From NCBI GenBank assembly GCA_021802545.1, contig JAJZRS010000004.1:83865-147864 (forward strand): DNA of 64,000 bases. The letters are read 5' to 3'. The notes beneath the pieces were generated by a model. That model saw only the letters and a list, made by a program, of their open reading frames with translations, made no database searches and was not told the DNA's origin. Position numbers and translations under genes: made by a program. Positions 1-9,819 of the stretch are shown piece after piece. Position 1 is the stretch's first letter; every line of letters begins with the position of its first letter. This DNA comes from Pseudomonadota bacterium (GTDB taxonomy: Bacteria > Pseudomonadota > Gammaproteobacteria > Burkholderiales > JABEVD01).

Positions 1-578
1 ATGACCAATTTTTCCCTTTCCGGAAGACTTTCGATCGCAAGGATCAGCGCCTGACGGAATCCCTCATCCATGAGCTTTTCAAGCGGACTGTCGTCTTCCT
101 TGCCATAGCTGTCAAGGAAATGGTGTTCCCCTTCCCCGTCGAAATCGTCGTAATAGATGAGTTGGTTTCCGCGCGTCTCCAACAGCAGCTTATGGTATTC
201 CTCGATCGACACGCCGAGTGCATCCGCGACTTCCCTGTCGGTGGCCATGCGCCCCAGACTTTGTTCGGTGGTATGAATGGCATCCTCGACGCGCTTGGAG
301 TTCTTGCGCACCTCTCTCGGGAACCAGTCGTTCGCCCGCAGGCCATCCAGCATGGCCCCTCTTATTCTTTGCGATGCGTAAGTTTCGAATTGCGCACCCT
401 GGGTGGGATCGAAGCGCTGGATGGCGTCGAGCAACCCCATCATGCCATTCTGAATAAGATCTTCGACCAATACGTTGGCAGGCAATTTCGCCATCATGTA
501 ATGCGCTATGCGCTTCACGAGCGGCGCATATTGGTTGATCTTGCCGTCGATATCGGTCAATCCAGAAGCAGTATACAT
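1..578 (-). CDS. fliA: RNA polymerase sigma factor for flagellar operon FliA (3' end outside window)
   Basis: Minus-strand reading from ATG at 578: MYTASGLTDIDGKINQYAPLVKRIAHYMMAKLPANVLVEDLIQNGMMGLLDAIQRFDPTQGAQFETYASQRIRGAMLDGLR..., typical FliA region 2; downstream of flhF/flhG. Confidence 0.93.
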   Translation of the reverse strand, partial: MYTASGLTDIDGKINQYAPLVKRIAHYMMAKLPANVLVEDLIQNGMMGLLDAIQRFDPTQGAQFETYASQRIRGAMLDGLRANDWFPREVRKNSKRVEDAIHTTEQSLGRMATDREVADALGVSIEEYHKLLLETRGNQLIYYDDFDGEGEHHFLDSYGKEDDSPLEKLMDEGFRQALILAIESLPEREKLV

Positions 579-612
579 TCTGACCCGGGCGATACAAAAT
601 TGATATTATGCC

Positions 613-1485
613 CTAAATCTCGGCTGTGCTTAATCTGCCGCTTTGCAGCAACTGCTGGATGATTTCGCCTACATTCATGTTCCTATGCTGAGCTCCCGGC
701 GTTCTGACGATGGATTCCGCGATGCTCCTGAAACAGTTGCTGGATACTGCTTGCGGGTACGCGTTGACGATGGGCCCTCTTGCCCTGGACGACTGCGGCA
801 ATGCATCGTCCTGCTGAACAAACCCCATGAACTCAAGCGAGATGGCGAGAAATCGCCTGGCCACCTTCGACATGCTTTCGAATACCGCGCGGGCCTCTTC
901 CTCGCTTCTGACCCGGTTGACCAGCACCTTGAAATGGCGCTTGCCGTGATTCAGGTTCATCATCTTGATGTGCGCATAGGCATCGGTAATCCCTTCTGCC
1001 GAAAGAACGACGACGATTTCCTGAGAGTGAAGCGTGGGGGAAAGAAGACGGCTGGCATGGCCTGATGCCGCATCGACCAGAATCAGGTCGACCGGCCTTG
1101 CAGCATCGCGCATGCACGATACGAGGTTGTCCAGTTCCAATTCGCTCAGGGCTGCGAGCGCCTGACTGCCATGGGACGCCTGTAGGATGGAAACGCCTTC
1201 CGGGCCTGGAATCATCACTTCATCCAGCGACCTGCCGAATCGGACCATGTCCAGGAGATCGTAAGCACGCTTGATGCCCATCATCGAAGTCAAATTGTGC
1301 TTGCCTGAATTTTCGTCCAGGATCAGGACATGCTTTCCCACGTTGGCAAGCGCCGTCGCGAGGTTCAGCACCATGGTCGACTTGCCTACGCCATGCCCTG
1401 AACTCGTCAGCGTCAGTATTCTGACGAAATCATGGCCGAGCAGTTTGCGCAACCCCTCAGCCTGATCAGCCAAGAACTGCACCAT
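613..1485 (-). CDS. flhG: MinD/ParA-like flagellar number regulator FlhG (FleN)
   Basis: Deviant Walker A GHGVGKST, MinD-like; between flhF and fliA. Confidence 0.85.
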   Translation of the reverse strand: MVQFLADQAEGLRKLLGHDFVRILTLTSSGHGVGKSTMVLNLATALANVGKHVLILDENSGKHNLTSMMGIKRAYDLLDMVRFGRSLDEVMIPGPEGVSILQASHGSQALAALSELELDNLVSCMRDAARPVDLILVDAASGHASRLLSPTLHSQEIVVVLSAEGITDAYAHIKMMNLNHGKRHFKVLVNRVRSEEEARAVFESMSKVARRFLAISLEFMGFVQQDDALPQSSRARGPIVNAYPQAVSSNCFRSIAESIVRTPGAQHRNMNVGEIIQQLLQSGRLSTAEI

Positions 1486-1486
1486 G

Positions 1487-2620
1487 TTATGCCCCGATAC
1501 CGCCAGTCATCACCAGCGGAAATTCGACTTCTTCGAGCGCGTAGGGCGAGTTTTCCTTGACCGAGCGGAACGCCCGATCCATCAGATACCTCGCATTGGC
1601 CGTATGCAGATCTTCGGGAACGCGCTGGCCGTTCGCGATGAAATGGAGCATCAGCTTGTTGCGCATGATGACGTCGAGCGCCGACCCGATATTGATCGCT
1701 TCGTCGACCTTGGTGAGTATGCAGCCTGCCAGATCCCTGCCGTGATAGGCGCGCACCACGTCCTCCAGCGTTTCACCGCTGGAAGTCGCGTTGAGCAGCA
1801 GTATCCGCTCGACGTTGGCATCGCTTCTGGACAGCATGGCCGCCTGCTCGATGACTTTCTGGTCCCGCTGGCTCATGCCGATGGTGTCGATCAGAACGAG
1901 ATGCTTGTCGCTCAATTCGTGCAGAATGAGGCGCAGATCGGCCGCATCCTTCACTGAGTGAACAGGCACGCCCAGTATCCGTCCGTAAATCCTGAGCTGC
2001 TCGTATGCGCCGATACGATAGCTGTCCGTGGTCACCAAAGCCAGCTTGCTTGCACCATGGCGCACCACGCAACGCGCTGCGAGCTTCGCCGTGGTGGTTG
2101 TCTTGCCGACACCAGTCGGCCCCACCAGCGCGAACACGCCGCCCCGATCGATGATGTCCGATTCCGGGTTGGCCACCTGGAGATGCCTGGCCAGCGCCGT
2201 CTTGATCCATTCGGTCGCAGCCTTTTCATCCTTGAGCGGCGACATCTTGTCCGAGATCTGTCTCGAAAGCTTGGGACTGAATCCGGCGCTCAGCATTTTC
2301 TTGATCGCCGATGCCTTGACCGGATCGCGCATGGCCATATCGCCCCAGGCGAAACCGGCAAGCTGCGCTTCGAGCATGCTGCGCATCGTTCTGATCTCGT
2401 CGATGATGTCCGCGACTTCCGATCTTTCCGCCTGAGGCGCTGATTTTTCAACGGGCTGTGGCTGGTTCAGCACGACCGCATCTTCGCTGGCCAATGCCGT
2501 GATTTCCACGCCGCCTGCGACAGGTCTATTCGAAAGAATGAGCGCATCCGGACCCAGCTCTTCCTTGACCTTGCGCAGCGCTTCTCCCGCAGTTTTCCCG
2601 TTAAATTTCCTGACTCTCAT
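1487..2620 (-). CDS. flhF: Flagellar biosynthesis SRP-like GTPase FlhF
   Basis: MRVRKFNGKTAGEALRKVKEELGPDALILSNR...; ALVGPTGVGKTTTTAKLAARC GTPase motif. Confidence 0.95.
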   Translation of the reverse strand: MRVRKFNGKTAGEALRKVKEELGPDALILSNRPVAGGVEITALASEDAVVLNQPQPVEKSAPQAERSEVADIIDEIRTMRSMLEAQLAGFAWGDMAMRDPVKASAIKKMLSAGFSPKLSRQISDKMSPLKDEKAATEWIKTALARHLQVANPESDIIDRGGVFALVGPTGVGKTTTTAKLAARCVVRHGASKLALVTTDSYRIGAYEQLRIYGRILGVPVHSVKDAADLRLILHELSDKHLVLIDTIGMSQRDQKVIEQAAMLSRSDANVERILLLNATSSGETLEDVVRAYHGRDLAGCILTKVDEAINIGSALDVIMRNKLMLHFIANGQRVPEDLHTANARYLMDRAFRSVKENSPYALEEVEFPLVMTGGIGA

Positions 2621-4701
2621 GCCCTGCCTCCCAATACCGCGGTCACTTTGATCGATTTCGTATCCGGCACTTCAGAATGCGACAGCACCTTCAATTGTGG
2701 AAGCGCCCGCCTCAAGAACCTTGAAAGCAATATCCTGAGCTGGGCGGGAACCAGAAGAACGGGCGGAAGCCCGAGTCTTTCCTGGTTCTGTGCTGCCATA
2801 TTGGCCTCATTCAGCAGCATATCGGCCAACCCGGGCTCGATGGCGGCTTCCGCCCCCCCGGATTGAATGGCCTGCATCAATATCCGTTCCAGCTTGGGGT
2901 CGATGGTGATGACCTGAAGCTCGTTCTCTGCCGGCGCGATCTGCTGGATGATTGAGCGCCCCAGCCGTGTTCTCACCAGCGTCGTCAATTCATCCGCATC
3001 CTGGGTGCGTGCCGCATGGTCGATCATGGCCTCGAGAATGGAACGCATGTCCCTGATCGAAATTTCCTCGTCGAGCAGGTTTTGCAATACCTTGTGCACC
3101 GTGGAAAGCGGGATCAGCTTGGGCGTCAGATCTTCGACCAGCTTGGGCAGTTCGCGCGTGACATGATCGAGCAGCTTTTGCAGCTCTTCTCTTCCAAGAA
3201 GCTCGGATGCATGCTTGTTGATCAGATGATTGAGGTGGGTTGCAACAACAGTGCTCGCGTCGACCACCGTGTACCCCTGCGCCTGCGCCTGATCGCGCAA
3301 GCCGGACTCGATCCAGATTGCCGGCAGACCGAATGCCGGGTCTTTCGTCGGCGTGCCCGGCAGATTGCCGGCCGCCCGACCGGGGTTGATTGCCAGCAGC
3401 ATTCCGGGATAGACGTCGCCCGCGCCGATATCGACCCCCTTGAGGCTGATCTTGTAGGCATTCGGCTTGAGTTCAAGATTGTCGCGTATATGCACGGAAG
3501 GCGGAAGAAAGCCGATGTCCTGGGCGAACTTCTTGCGGATTCCCTTGATCCGCTTCAGGAGCTCCCCTTCCTGAGCCTTGTCGACCAGACCGATCAGCCT
3601 GTAGCCGACTTCGAGGCCAAGCACATCGACCGGCACGACATCATCCCAGCTCACTTCCTGCGCCTCTGCCGGGGGCGGCGCTTCAGCCTCGGCGCGGGTG
3701 GGAGCTGCGCCCGCCTCGGACTTGCTGGTCAGGAAGAAGGCGAGCGAACCGAGCAGAATTGCGAAGAGCACGAACACGAAATGCGGCATACCCGGAATGA
3801 TGCCCAGACCGCCGATGATGATGCCGGAAAGCAGGATAAGCTGGGGATTGTTGAAGACCTGCGTGACGATCTGCTGTCCGACATTCTGGTCCGAGCTCAC
3901 TCGGCTCACGACAAGGCCGGCCGCCGTGGAAATCACGAGGGAAGGGATTTGCGCGACCAGCCCGTCGCCGATCGTCAGCAGGGTATAGGTCTTCGCTGCA
4001 GTGGCAATATCCAGGTCGTGCTGCAGCACACCGACCACCAGCCCGCCGACGACATTGATCAGCATGATCACGATGCCCGCCACCGCATCCCCTCTGACGA
4101 ACTTGCTCGCACCGTCCATGGAGCCGAAGAAGTCCGCTTCCTGCGCAATCGCCGCGCGCCGCGTTTTCGCCTCCTCTTCACCGATGAGCCCCGCATTGAG
4201 ATCGGCGTCAATGGCCATCTGTTTGCCCGGCATGGCATCCAATGTGAAGCGTGCGCCCACTTCGGCAATCCGCCCGGCGCCCTTTGTAATCACCACGAAA
4301 TTGATCACGACCAGGATGACGAAAACGACGATGCCGACCGCATAATTTCCGCCGACCAGAAAATGCCCGAACGCGCCGATCACCTTGCCTGCCGCGTCGG
4401 GTCCTGAATGACCGTGAAGCAGAACGACCCTGGTGGAAGCCACGTTGAGGGAAAGCCTCAACAGGGTGGTGATCAGGAGCACGGAAGGAAATGCTGAAAA
4501 TTCAAGCGGCTTCATCGTATTCATGCTGACGAGCAGCACAATCACGGAAAGCGCAATATTGAATGTGAACAGGATGTCGAGCAGGAAGGGGGGCAGCGGC
4601 AGGACCATCATCGAAAGTATCATGACGATCAGCACCGGCCCGGCGAAGCCGCGCAACATGGCAGCGTTCTTGAAGGAAATCAAGGCCAGCATGTTCTTCA
4701 T
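2617..4701 (-). CDS. flhA: Flagellar biosynthesis protein FlhA
   Basis: 694 aa FHIPEP-type export protein: FTLDAMPGKQMAIDADLNAGLI. Confidence 0.97.
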   Translation of the reverse strand: MKNMLALISFKNAAMLRGFAGPVLIVMILSMMVLPLPPFLLDILFTFNIALSVIVLLVSMNTMKPLEFSAFPSVLLITTLLRLSLNVASTRVVLLHGHSGPDAAGKVIGAFGHFLVGGNYAVGIVVFVILVVINFVVITKGAGRIAEVGARFTLDAMPGKQMAIDADLNAGLIGEEEAKTRRAAIAQEADFFGSMDGASKFVRGDAVAGIVIMLINVVGGLVVGVLQHDLDIATAAKTYTLLTIGDGLVAQIPSLVISTAAGLVVSRVSSDQNVGQQIVTQVFNNPQLILLSGIIIGGLGIIPGMPHFVFVLFAILLGSLAFFLTSKSEAGAAPTRAEAEAPPPAEAQEVSWDDVVPVDVLGLEVGYRLIGLVDKAQEGELLKRIKGIRKKFAQDIGFLPPSVHIRDNLELKPNAYKISLKGVDIGAGDVYPGMLLAINPGRAAGNLPGTPTKDPAFGLPAIWIESGLRDQAQAQGYTVVDASTVVATHLNHLINKHASELLGREELQKLLDHVTRELPKLVEDLTPKLIPLSTVHKVLQNLLDEEISIRDMRSILEAMIDHAARTQDADELTTLVRTRLGRSIIQQIAPAENELQVITIDPKLERILMQAIQSGGAEAAIEPGLADMLLNEANMAAQNQERLGLPPVLLVPAQLRILLSRFLRRALPQLKVLSHSEVPDTKSIKVTAVLGGRA

Positions 4702-5822
4702 TCAGTCTCTCCCGGATCGAGTTCCGGCGGCACGGGCAGATCGGTTGGCAATTCCGATGCCATGCCCAGCTTCAGCCTGTAGACGTAAGCCAGCACCTCT
4801 GCGACAGCCGCATATAGCGACTCGGGAATCTGGTCCCCTATCTCGGTGTTGAAATACAAGGCACGTGCAAGCGGCGGCGCTTCAAGTATGGGCACTTGGT
4901 GCTCTTCCGCCACTTCCCTGATTTTCGCCGCCAGCAGATGGGAACCGCTCGCGACCACCGTAGGCGCTCCCATCTTGTCCTCGTAGCGCAGCGCAACGGC
5001 GTAATGGGTTGGGTTGGTGACGACCACGTCCGCCTTGGGTATTTCGGCCATCATGCGGCGGCGAGCCATTTCACGCTGCTGGCTCCTGATGCGCCCCTTG
5101 ATTTCAGGATTACCCTCGGTTTCCTTCGCCTCCTTGCGCAATTCCTCCTTCGACATCTTGAGCTTGTCGTTGTAGCTCCAGAGCTGAAAGGGAACATCGA
5201 CAACGACGATCAGCGCCATCGCTCCCACAATGACAAAAAAGGTCAGCATCGTCATGTGGGCGAGATGGGCAAGCGCCGGGTGCAACGATTCCTGCACCAG
5301 CCCGACGATGCTCCCCCTGTCGTACCAGATCACCCATATGGCCACTCCGCCGATCAGCAGGGATTTCATGATCGCCTTGGCCAGCTCGACGAGACTATTG
5401 ACCGAAAACATCTTGCCCAGGCCGGAGAGCGGGTTCAGCTTGCCAAAATCGGGCTGAAGAGGCTTCAGCGTGAACACCCATCCACCGAGGAGGAGCGGCG
5501 TGGCCAGCACGACCACAAGCATGAGGAGAAAAAAGGGAAGGAAGGCCAACAGCATGTCGGAGGTCAACTGCGACAGCCGCTGCAACATCTTGATCGGATC
5601 ATCGAAAGCCAGCGCCCGGCCTACCGACAATCCCTGAACCATCATGCTGGAAAGATGGCCCATGAGGCTCGAACCCATCGCCCAAAGCCCGCCGCCCGAG
5701 GCGACGAGAAGAACAAACGTGGTCAGCTCCTTCGAATGGGGGACCTGACCCTCTTCCCTGGCCTCCTGAAGCCGCTTGGCCGAGGCGGGTTCCGTGCGTT
5801 CTAAATCGCTATCCTCTGCCAT
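4698..5822 (-). CDS. flhB: Flagellar biosynthesis protein FlhB
   Basis: NPTHYAVAL autocleavage motif, N-terminal DLERTEPASAKRLQEAREEGQVPHSKEL. Confidence 0.97.
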   Translation of the reverse strand: MAEDSDLERTEPASAKRLQEAREEGQVPHSKELTTFVLLVASGGGLWAMGSSLMGHLSSMMVQGLSVGRALAFDDPIKMLQRLSQLTSDMLLAFLPFFLLMLVVVLATPLLLGGWVFTLKPLQPDFGKLNPLSGLGKMFSVNSLVELAKAIMKSLLIGGVAIWVIWYDRGSIVGLVQESLHPALAHLAHMTMLTFFVIVGAMALIVVVDVPFQLWSYNDKLKMSKEELRKEAKETEGNPEIKGRIRSQQREMARRRMMAEIPKADVVVTNPTHYAVALRYEDKMGAPTVVASGSHLLAAKIREVAEEHQVPILEAPPLARALYFNTEIGDQIPESLYAAVAEVLAYVYRLKLGMASELPTDLPVPPELDPGETE

Positions 5823-5922
5823 ATTTCTCCATCATCAAGAGGCGCAACGAAACCTAATCCCACTTATTACATTATTGATATAATCCCATGTTTTTTCTAA
5901 TAAGTAAAGCAAAAAAACAAAA

Positions 5923-6978
5923 TCATTTCAAATGCTGCGACAGAGCCCACTGCACATGCTCCCTCACCAACGATGACTTGTTGCATCTATTTGATTCTAG
6001 TGATTTAATTACGGATTCTGAAGAATCTGAATTGCCGAGCGCAATCGCGATGTTCCTGAGCCACCTTTCGTGACCTATCCTGCGAATGGCACTCCCCTCC
6101 AGCCTGGAATCGAATTCACCCTCGGTCCAGGAAAAAAGCGCCACAAGCTTGGCGGCATCGAGCCCGTTCCTGACGCAAAAATCCGGCTCATGCGTCAATT
6201 TCGCGAACTTGTTCCATGGGCAAACCAATTGGCAGTCGTCGCATCCATAGATCCTGTTGCCGATGGCCTTGCGAAACTCGACAGGAATCGAACCCGGATG
6301 CTCGATCGTGAGATAGGAGATGCAGCGCCTCGCATCGAGCACGTAGGGCTCAACGATCGCTCTGGTCGGACATACATCGATGCATTTCTCGCATTTTCCG
6401 CAATGGGATTCGACCGGTTCGTCCGGAGTCAGGGAAAGATTGGTGTAGATTTCGCCAAGAAAGAAGAATGAACCCTGACTTCTGTCGAGCAGCAGGGTAT
6501 GCTTGCCTCGCCAGCCGATCCCCGCATTTTTCGCGAATTCGACCTCCATGACCGGCGCGCTGTCCGTGAACACGCGGCAATCCGCCCCCAATTCATTCCC
6601 GATTCTTTCCGCAAGCGCTTTCAGCCTGCCTCTCAACACCTTATGGTAATCGCGCCCCAACGCATAGCGAGAAACATAGGCTTGCTCCGGATCGTCCAGC
6701 ATCTTCCAGGCATCAAGCGGATCGCACGCCAGATAATTCATCGCAACCGAAATCACGCACACCGTACCCTGATGCAATGCATCCGGGCTCACGCGCAGTT
6801 CGGCATGTTTTGCCATATAATGCATTTCGCCGTGGAACCCTTTTTCCAGCCAGGCTGCGAGACGGCCTCCCGCCTCGTTCAACCCAGTTCCGGAAAAACC
6901 CACGGCCGAAAACCCGAGCTCGATGGCCCAAGACCTGATGCGCTCTTCGACAGAACTGAAAGGCATATCCGATTGCAT
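5923..6978 (-). CDS. queG: Epoxyqueuosine reductase QueG
   Basis: CGKCEKCIDVCPTRAI and CDDCQLVCPWNKFA Fe-S motifs; start at MQSDMPFSSVEERIRSWA. Confidence 0.93.
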   Translation of the reverse strand: MQSDMPFSSVEERIRSWAIELGFSAVGFSGTGLNEAGGRLAAWLEKGFHGEMHYMAKHAELRVSPDALHQGTVCVISVAMNYLACDPLDAWKMLDDPEQAYVSRYALGRDYHKVLRGRLKALAERIGNELGADCRVFTDSAPVMEVEFAKNAGIGWRGKHTLLLDRSQGSFFFLGEIYTNLSLTPDEPVESHCGKCEKCIDVCPTRAIVEPYVLDARRCISYLTIEHPGSIPVEFRKAIGNRIYGCDDCQLVCPWNKFAKLTHEPDFCVRNGLDAAKLVALFSWTEGEFDSRLEGSAIRRIGHERWLRNIAIALGNSDSSESVIKSLESNRCNKSSLVREHVQWALSQHLK

Positions 6979-6984
6979 GACAAA

Positions 6985-7437
6985 TTGAGCCTTCACTTGA
7001 AAGATGAAAAGGAAACCGAGGCGCTGGGCCGGAAAATCGCAAGCCTCTTGCACCCGGGACTCGTCATTCACCTCAAGGGCGAACTTGGCGCGGGGAAGAC
7101 CACGCTCGTGCGAAGCATGCTCAGGGCGCTGGGCTTTTCGGGCAAGGTGAAAAGCCCGACCTACGCGCTTGTTGAACTTTACACGATTTCTAGGCTAAAC
7201 TTATATCATTTTGATTTGTATCGTTTCGATGACCCGGCAGAATGGCTGGATTCGGGTTTTCGGGAATACTTCAACCCGGAGTCCGTCTGCCTCGTCGAAT
7301 GGCCCGAGAAAGGCGGGGAACATCTCCCCAAACCCGACATCGGGATCACGCTGGAGCACGAGGACGGAGGCAGGCATGTCGAAATCGCGGCAATTTCGGA
7401 GGCAGGCAGGCAGTGCTTGAGACGCTTGAAAGACTGA
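6985..7437 (+). CDS. tsaE: tRNA threonylcarbamoyladenosine biosynthesis ATPase TsaE
   Basis: LKGELGAGKTTLVRSMLRALGFSGKVKSPTYALVE...; probable TTG start (LSLHLKDEKETEALG). Confidence 0.9.
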   Translation: MSLHLKDEKETEALGRKIASLLHPGLVIHLKGELGAGKTTLVRSMLRALGFSGKVKSPTYALVELYTISRLNLYHFDLYRFDDPAEWLDSGFREYFNPESVCLVEWPEKGGEHLPKPDIGITLEHEDGGRHVEIAAISEAGRQCLRRLKD

Positions 7438-8618
7438 AACTGGCCGTTCTGGCCGCTGCGCTTCTTGTCGCAGCGACGGCCAGCGCTTCGCGCATCGATT
7501 CGGCAAGAATCTGGCCTGCAGAAGACTATACCCGCCTCACCCTGGAATCGAAGGAACCCATCGGGCACAACCTGCTCATCATCGAGCACCCGGACAGGCT
7601 GGTGCTCGACCTCGACAACGTCTCCTTGAGCGACGCTTTGAGGCAGCTCCCGTCCAAGGTCGGCGACGACGATCCCTACATCAAGGCCATCCGCATCGGC
7701 CGATTCAAACCCGGGGTAGTCCGCGTCGTGCTCGACCTGAAGACGAAGGTTTCACCCCAGATCTTTTCATTGAAGCCGATCGCGGATTACGGCGACAGGC
7801 TGGTGTTGGATATCTACCCCAAGCAGGACGCGATGATGGCCCTGCTCTCGCCATCCAAGAAGAAAGCAGAGCCGAGCCCTGCACCCGAAACTGAAAAAGC
7901 GCGGCCCATCACGATCGCAGTCGATGCGGGACACGGCGGGGAAGATCCAGGTGCGCACGGCCTGCATGGATCGCTCGAGAAGAACGTCACGCTCGCGATC
8001 GCAAAAAGACTCAAGCAGCTGATCGACGATACCCCCAACATGCACGCGGTGCTCACGCGCGACGGCGACTATTTCATCCCGCTTCACGGCAGGGTGGTGA
8101 AAGCCAGACGAGCCAAGGCCGACCTGTTCGTCTCCATCCACGCGGATGCCTCTCCGAGCCGGGATGCGAGAGGCTCTTCCGTGTTCGCCTTGTCCGAACG
8201 GGGCGCAACTTCGGTTGCGGCCAGATGGCTCGCGAAGCGCGAAAACGAGTCGGACCTGATCGGCGGCGTGGACCTTTCCGTTAAGGACCCCTATCTCGCC
8301 AAGACGCTGCTCGACCTGTCCCAAACCGCTTCCATCAACGACAGCCTGAGACTGGGCAAGGACGTGCTGAGCGAATTGAGGTCATTCAATCCGCTGCACA
8401 GCAGGCTGGTCGAACAGGCCGGCTTTGCCGTGCTCAAAGCCCCGGACATTCCCTCCATCCTGGTTGAAACCGCATTCATCAGCAACCCGGACGAGGAAAG
8501 ACGGCTCGACGATCCCGATTACCAGAAAAAAATCGCCGGAGCGATCTTCGGCGGCATCGAGCGCTATTTCTCCCAGAATCCGACCCTTGCCCGATCCAAT
8601 CTGGTCATGAATCCGTGA
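7413..8618 (+). CDS. amiC: N-acetylmuramoyl-L-alanine amidase (AmiC-like: signal peptide, AMIN, Amidase_3)
   Basis: AVDAGHGGEDPGAHG, SIHADASP, VETAFISNPDEE motifs; GTG start. Confidence 0.9.
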   Translation: MLETLERLKLAVLAAALLVAATASASRIDSARIWPAEDYTRLTLESKEPIGHNLLIIEHPDRLVLDLDNVSLSDALRQLPSKVGDDDPYIKAIRIGRFKPGVVRVVLDLKTKVSPQIFSLKPIADYGDRLVLDIYPKQDAMMALLSPSKKKAEPSPAPETEKARPITIAVDAGHGGEDPGAHGLHGSLEKNVTLAIAKRLKQLIDDTPNMHAVLTRDGDYFIPLHGRVVKARRAKADLFVSIHADASPSRDARGSSVFALSERGATSVAARWLAKRENESDLIGGVDLSVKDPYLAKTLLDLSQTASINDSLRLGKDVLSELRSFNPLHSRLVEQAGFAVLKAPDIPSILVETAFISNPDEERRLDDPDYQKKIAGAIFGGIERYFSQNPTLARSNLVMNP

Positions 8619-9226
8619 TGCGCACCCTGCTTGTCGCCAACCCCAAAGGCGGAAGCGGAAAGACCACGCTCGCCACGAACATCGCAGGCTACCTTGCCAA
8701 CAGGAACGAAAGGGTGACGCTCTGGGATTTGGACAGGCAGCGCTCTGCGCTCAAATGGCTGGAAATGCGCGCCGAGGAATTGCCCAGGATCTCTCCCTTC
8801 AGCGCGAAGCAAAACCTGAAAGATACCAGTTGGCTCATCCTGGATTCGCCCGCCGGCCTGCATGGAAAAAGCCTCGCCAGGCTGCTGAAGCTCGCCGAAA
8901 AGGTCGCGGTGCCCGTTCAGCCCTCGCTCTTCGATCTCGACGCGACCCGGGATTTTCTTCTGGCATTGAACGAAGCGAAGGCCGTGCGCAAGAAGGACAC
9001 GTTCGTCAGCCTGGTCGGCATGCGCGTCGACCCGAGAACGAAGGCATCAAGTCACCTGGAAACCTTCCTGGCAGAGTTCGATCTGCCCGTGCTTGCCTAC
9101 CTGCGCAACACCCAGATCTACGTCAATGCCGCCTTCGAAGGCGTCAGTCTCTTCGATCTGCCGGAGAATGTCGTCAAGCGGGATCTCGAGCAGTGGGAAC
9201 CACTGCTCGAGTGGATTGCCGATTAG
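8618..9226 (+). CDS. ParA/MinD-family ATPase (orphan, no adjacent parB)
   Basis: [20 protein letters not shown] deviant Walker A. Confidence 0.8.
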   Translation: MRTLLVANPKGGSGKTTLATNIAGYLANRNERVTLWDLDRQRSALKWLEMRAEELPRISPFSAKQNLKDTSWLILDSPAGLHGKSLARLLKLAEKVAVPVQPSLFDLDATRDFLLALNEAKAVRKKDTFVSLVGMRVDPRTKASSHLETFLAEFDLPVLAYLRNTQIYVNAAFEGVSLFDLPENVVKRDLEQWEPLLEWIAD

Positions 9227-9783
9227 GCTGCGACGCGGCGCCTGAATTCTGCTGTGCGGGTATCGATTTCGATCTTGTCGCCGATTTCGCAGAATGCCGC
9301 GACGGGCAATTCCCATCCCGTGCTTATTTTTGCCGGCTTCATCACCTTGCCCGAGGTATCCCCCCTGACGGCAGGCTCCGTGTAGATGATTTCGCGCACC
9401 ACGCTGTTGGGCAACTCGATCGAGATCGGCTTGTCGTTGTAGAAAACGACTTCGCAAGGCATGCCTTCCTCGAGGTAATTGAGCGCATCGCCCATATTGT
9501 CCTTCTCGACCTCGTGCTGGTTGTATTCCTCGTCCATGAACACGTACATCGGATCCGCAAAATAGGAATAGGTGCATTCCTTCCTGTCCAGGACCACCAC
9601 GTCGAACTTGTCGTCCGCTCTGTAAACGGCTTCGCTGGGCGAATCCGTGAGCAGATTCTTGAATTTCATCTTGACCACCGAGGCATTCCTGCCGGACTTG
9701 CTGAATTCCGCTTTCTGCACGACAAGCGGCTGATCGCCTACCAATACCACATTGCCTGCGCGAACTTCCTGTGCTGTTTTCAT
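9223..9783 (-). CDS. efp: Elongation factor P (Arg32 type)
   Basis: [45 protein letters not shown]...; residue 32 is Arg. Confidence 0.95.
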   Translation of the reverse strand: MKTAQEVRAGNVVLVGDQPLVVQKAEFSKSGRNASVVKMKFKNLLTDSPSEAVYRADDKFDVVVLDRKECTYSYFADPMYVFMDEEYNQHEVEKDNMGDALNYLEEGMPCEVVFYNDKPISIELPNSVVREIIYTEPAVRGDTSGKVMKPAKISTGWELPVAAFCEIGDKIEIDTRTAEFRRRVAA

Positions 9784-9819
9784 CGCTCACCAACCCTGAA
9801 ATTTAAAAAACTTCCAATT

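Noticed and set aside
3016-4407. 463-aa plus-strand ORF antisense to flhA
   Set aside because: Shadow ORF of a well-recognised gene, composition not protein-like
6280-6305. GGAATCGAACCCGG resembling a tRNA T-arm
   Set aside because: Coding sequence of queG (PGSIPVEF); no cloverleaf
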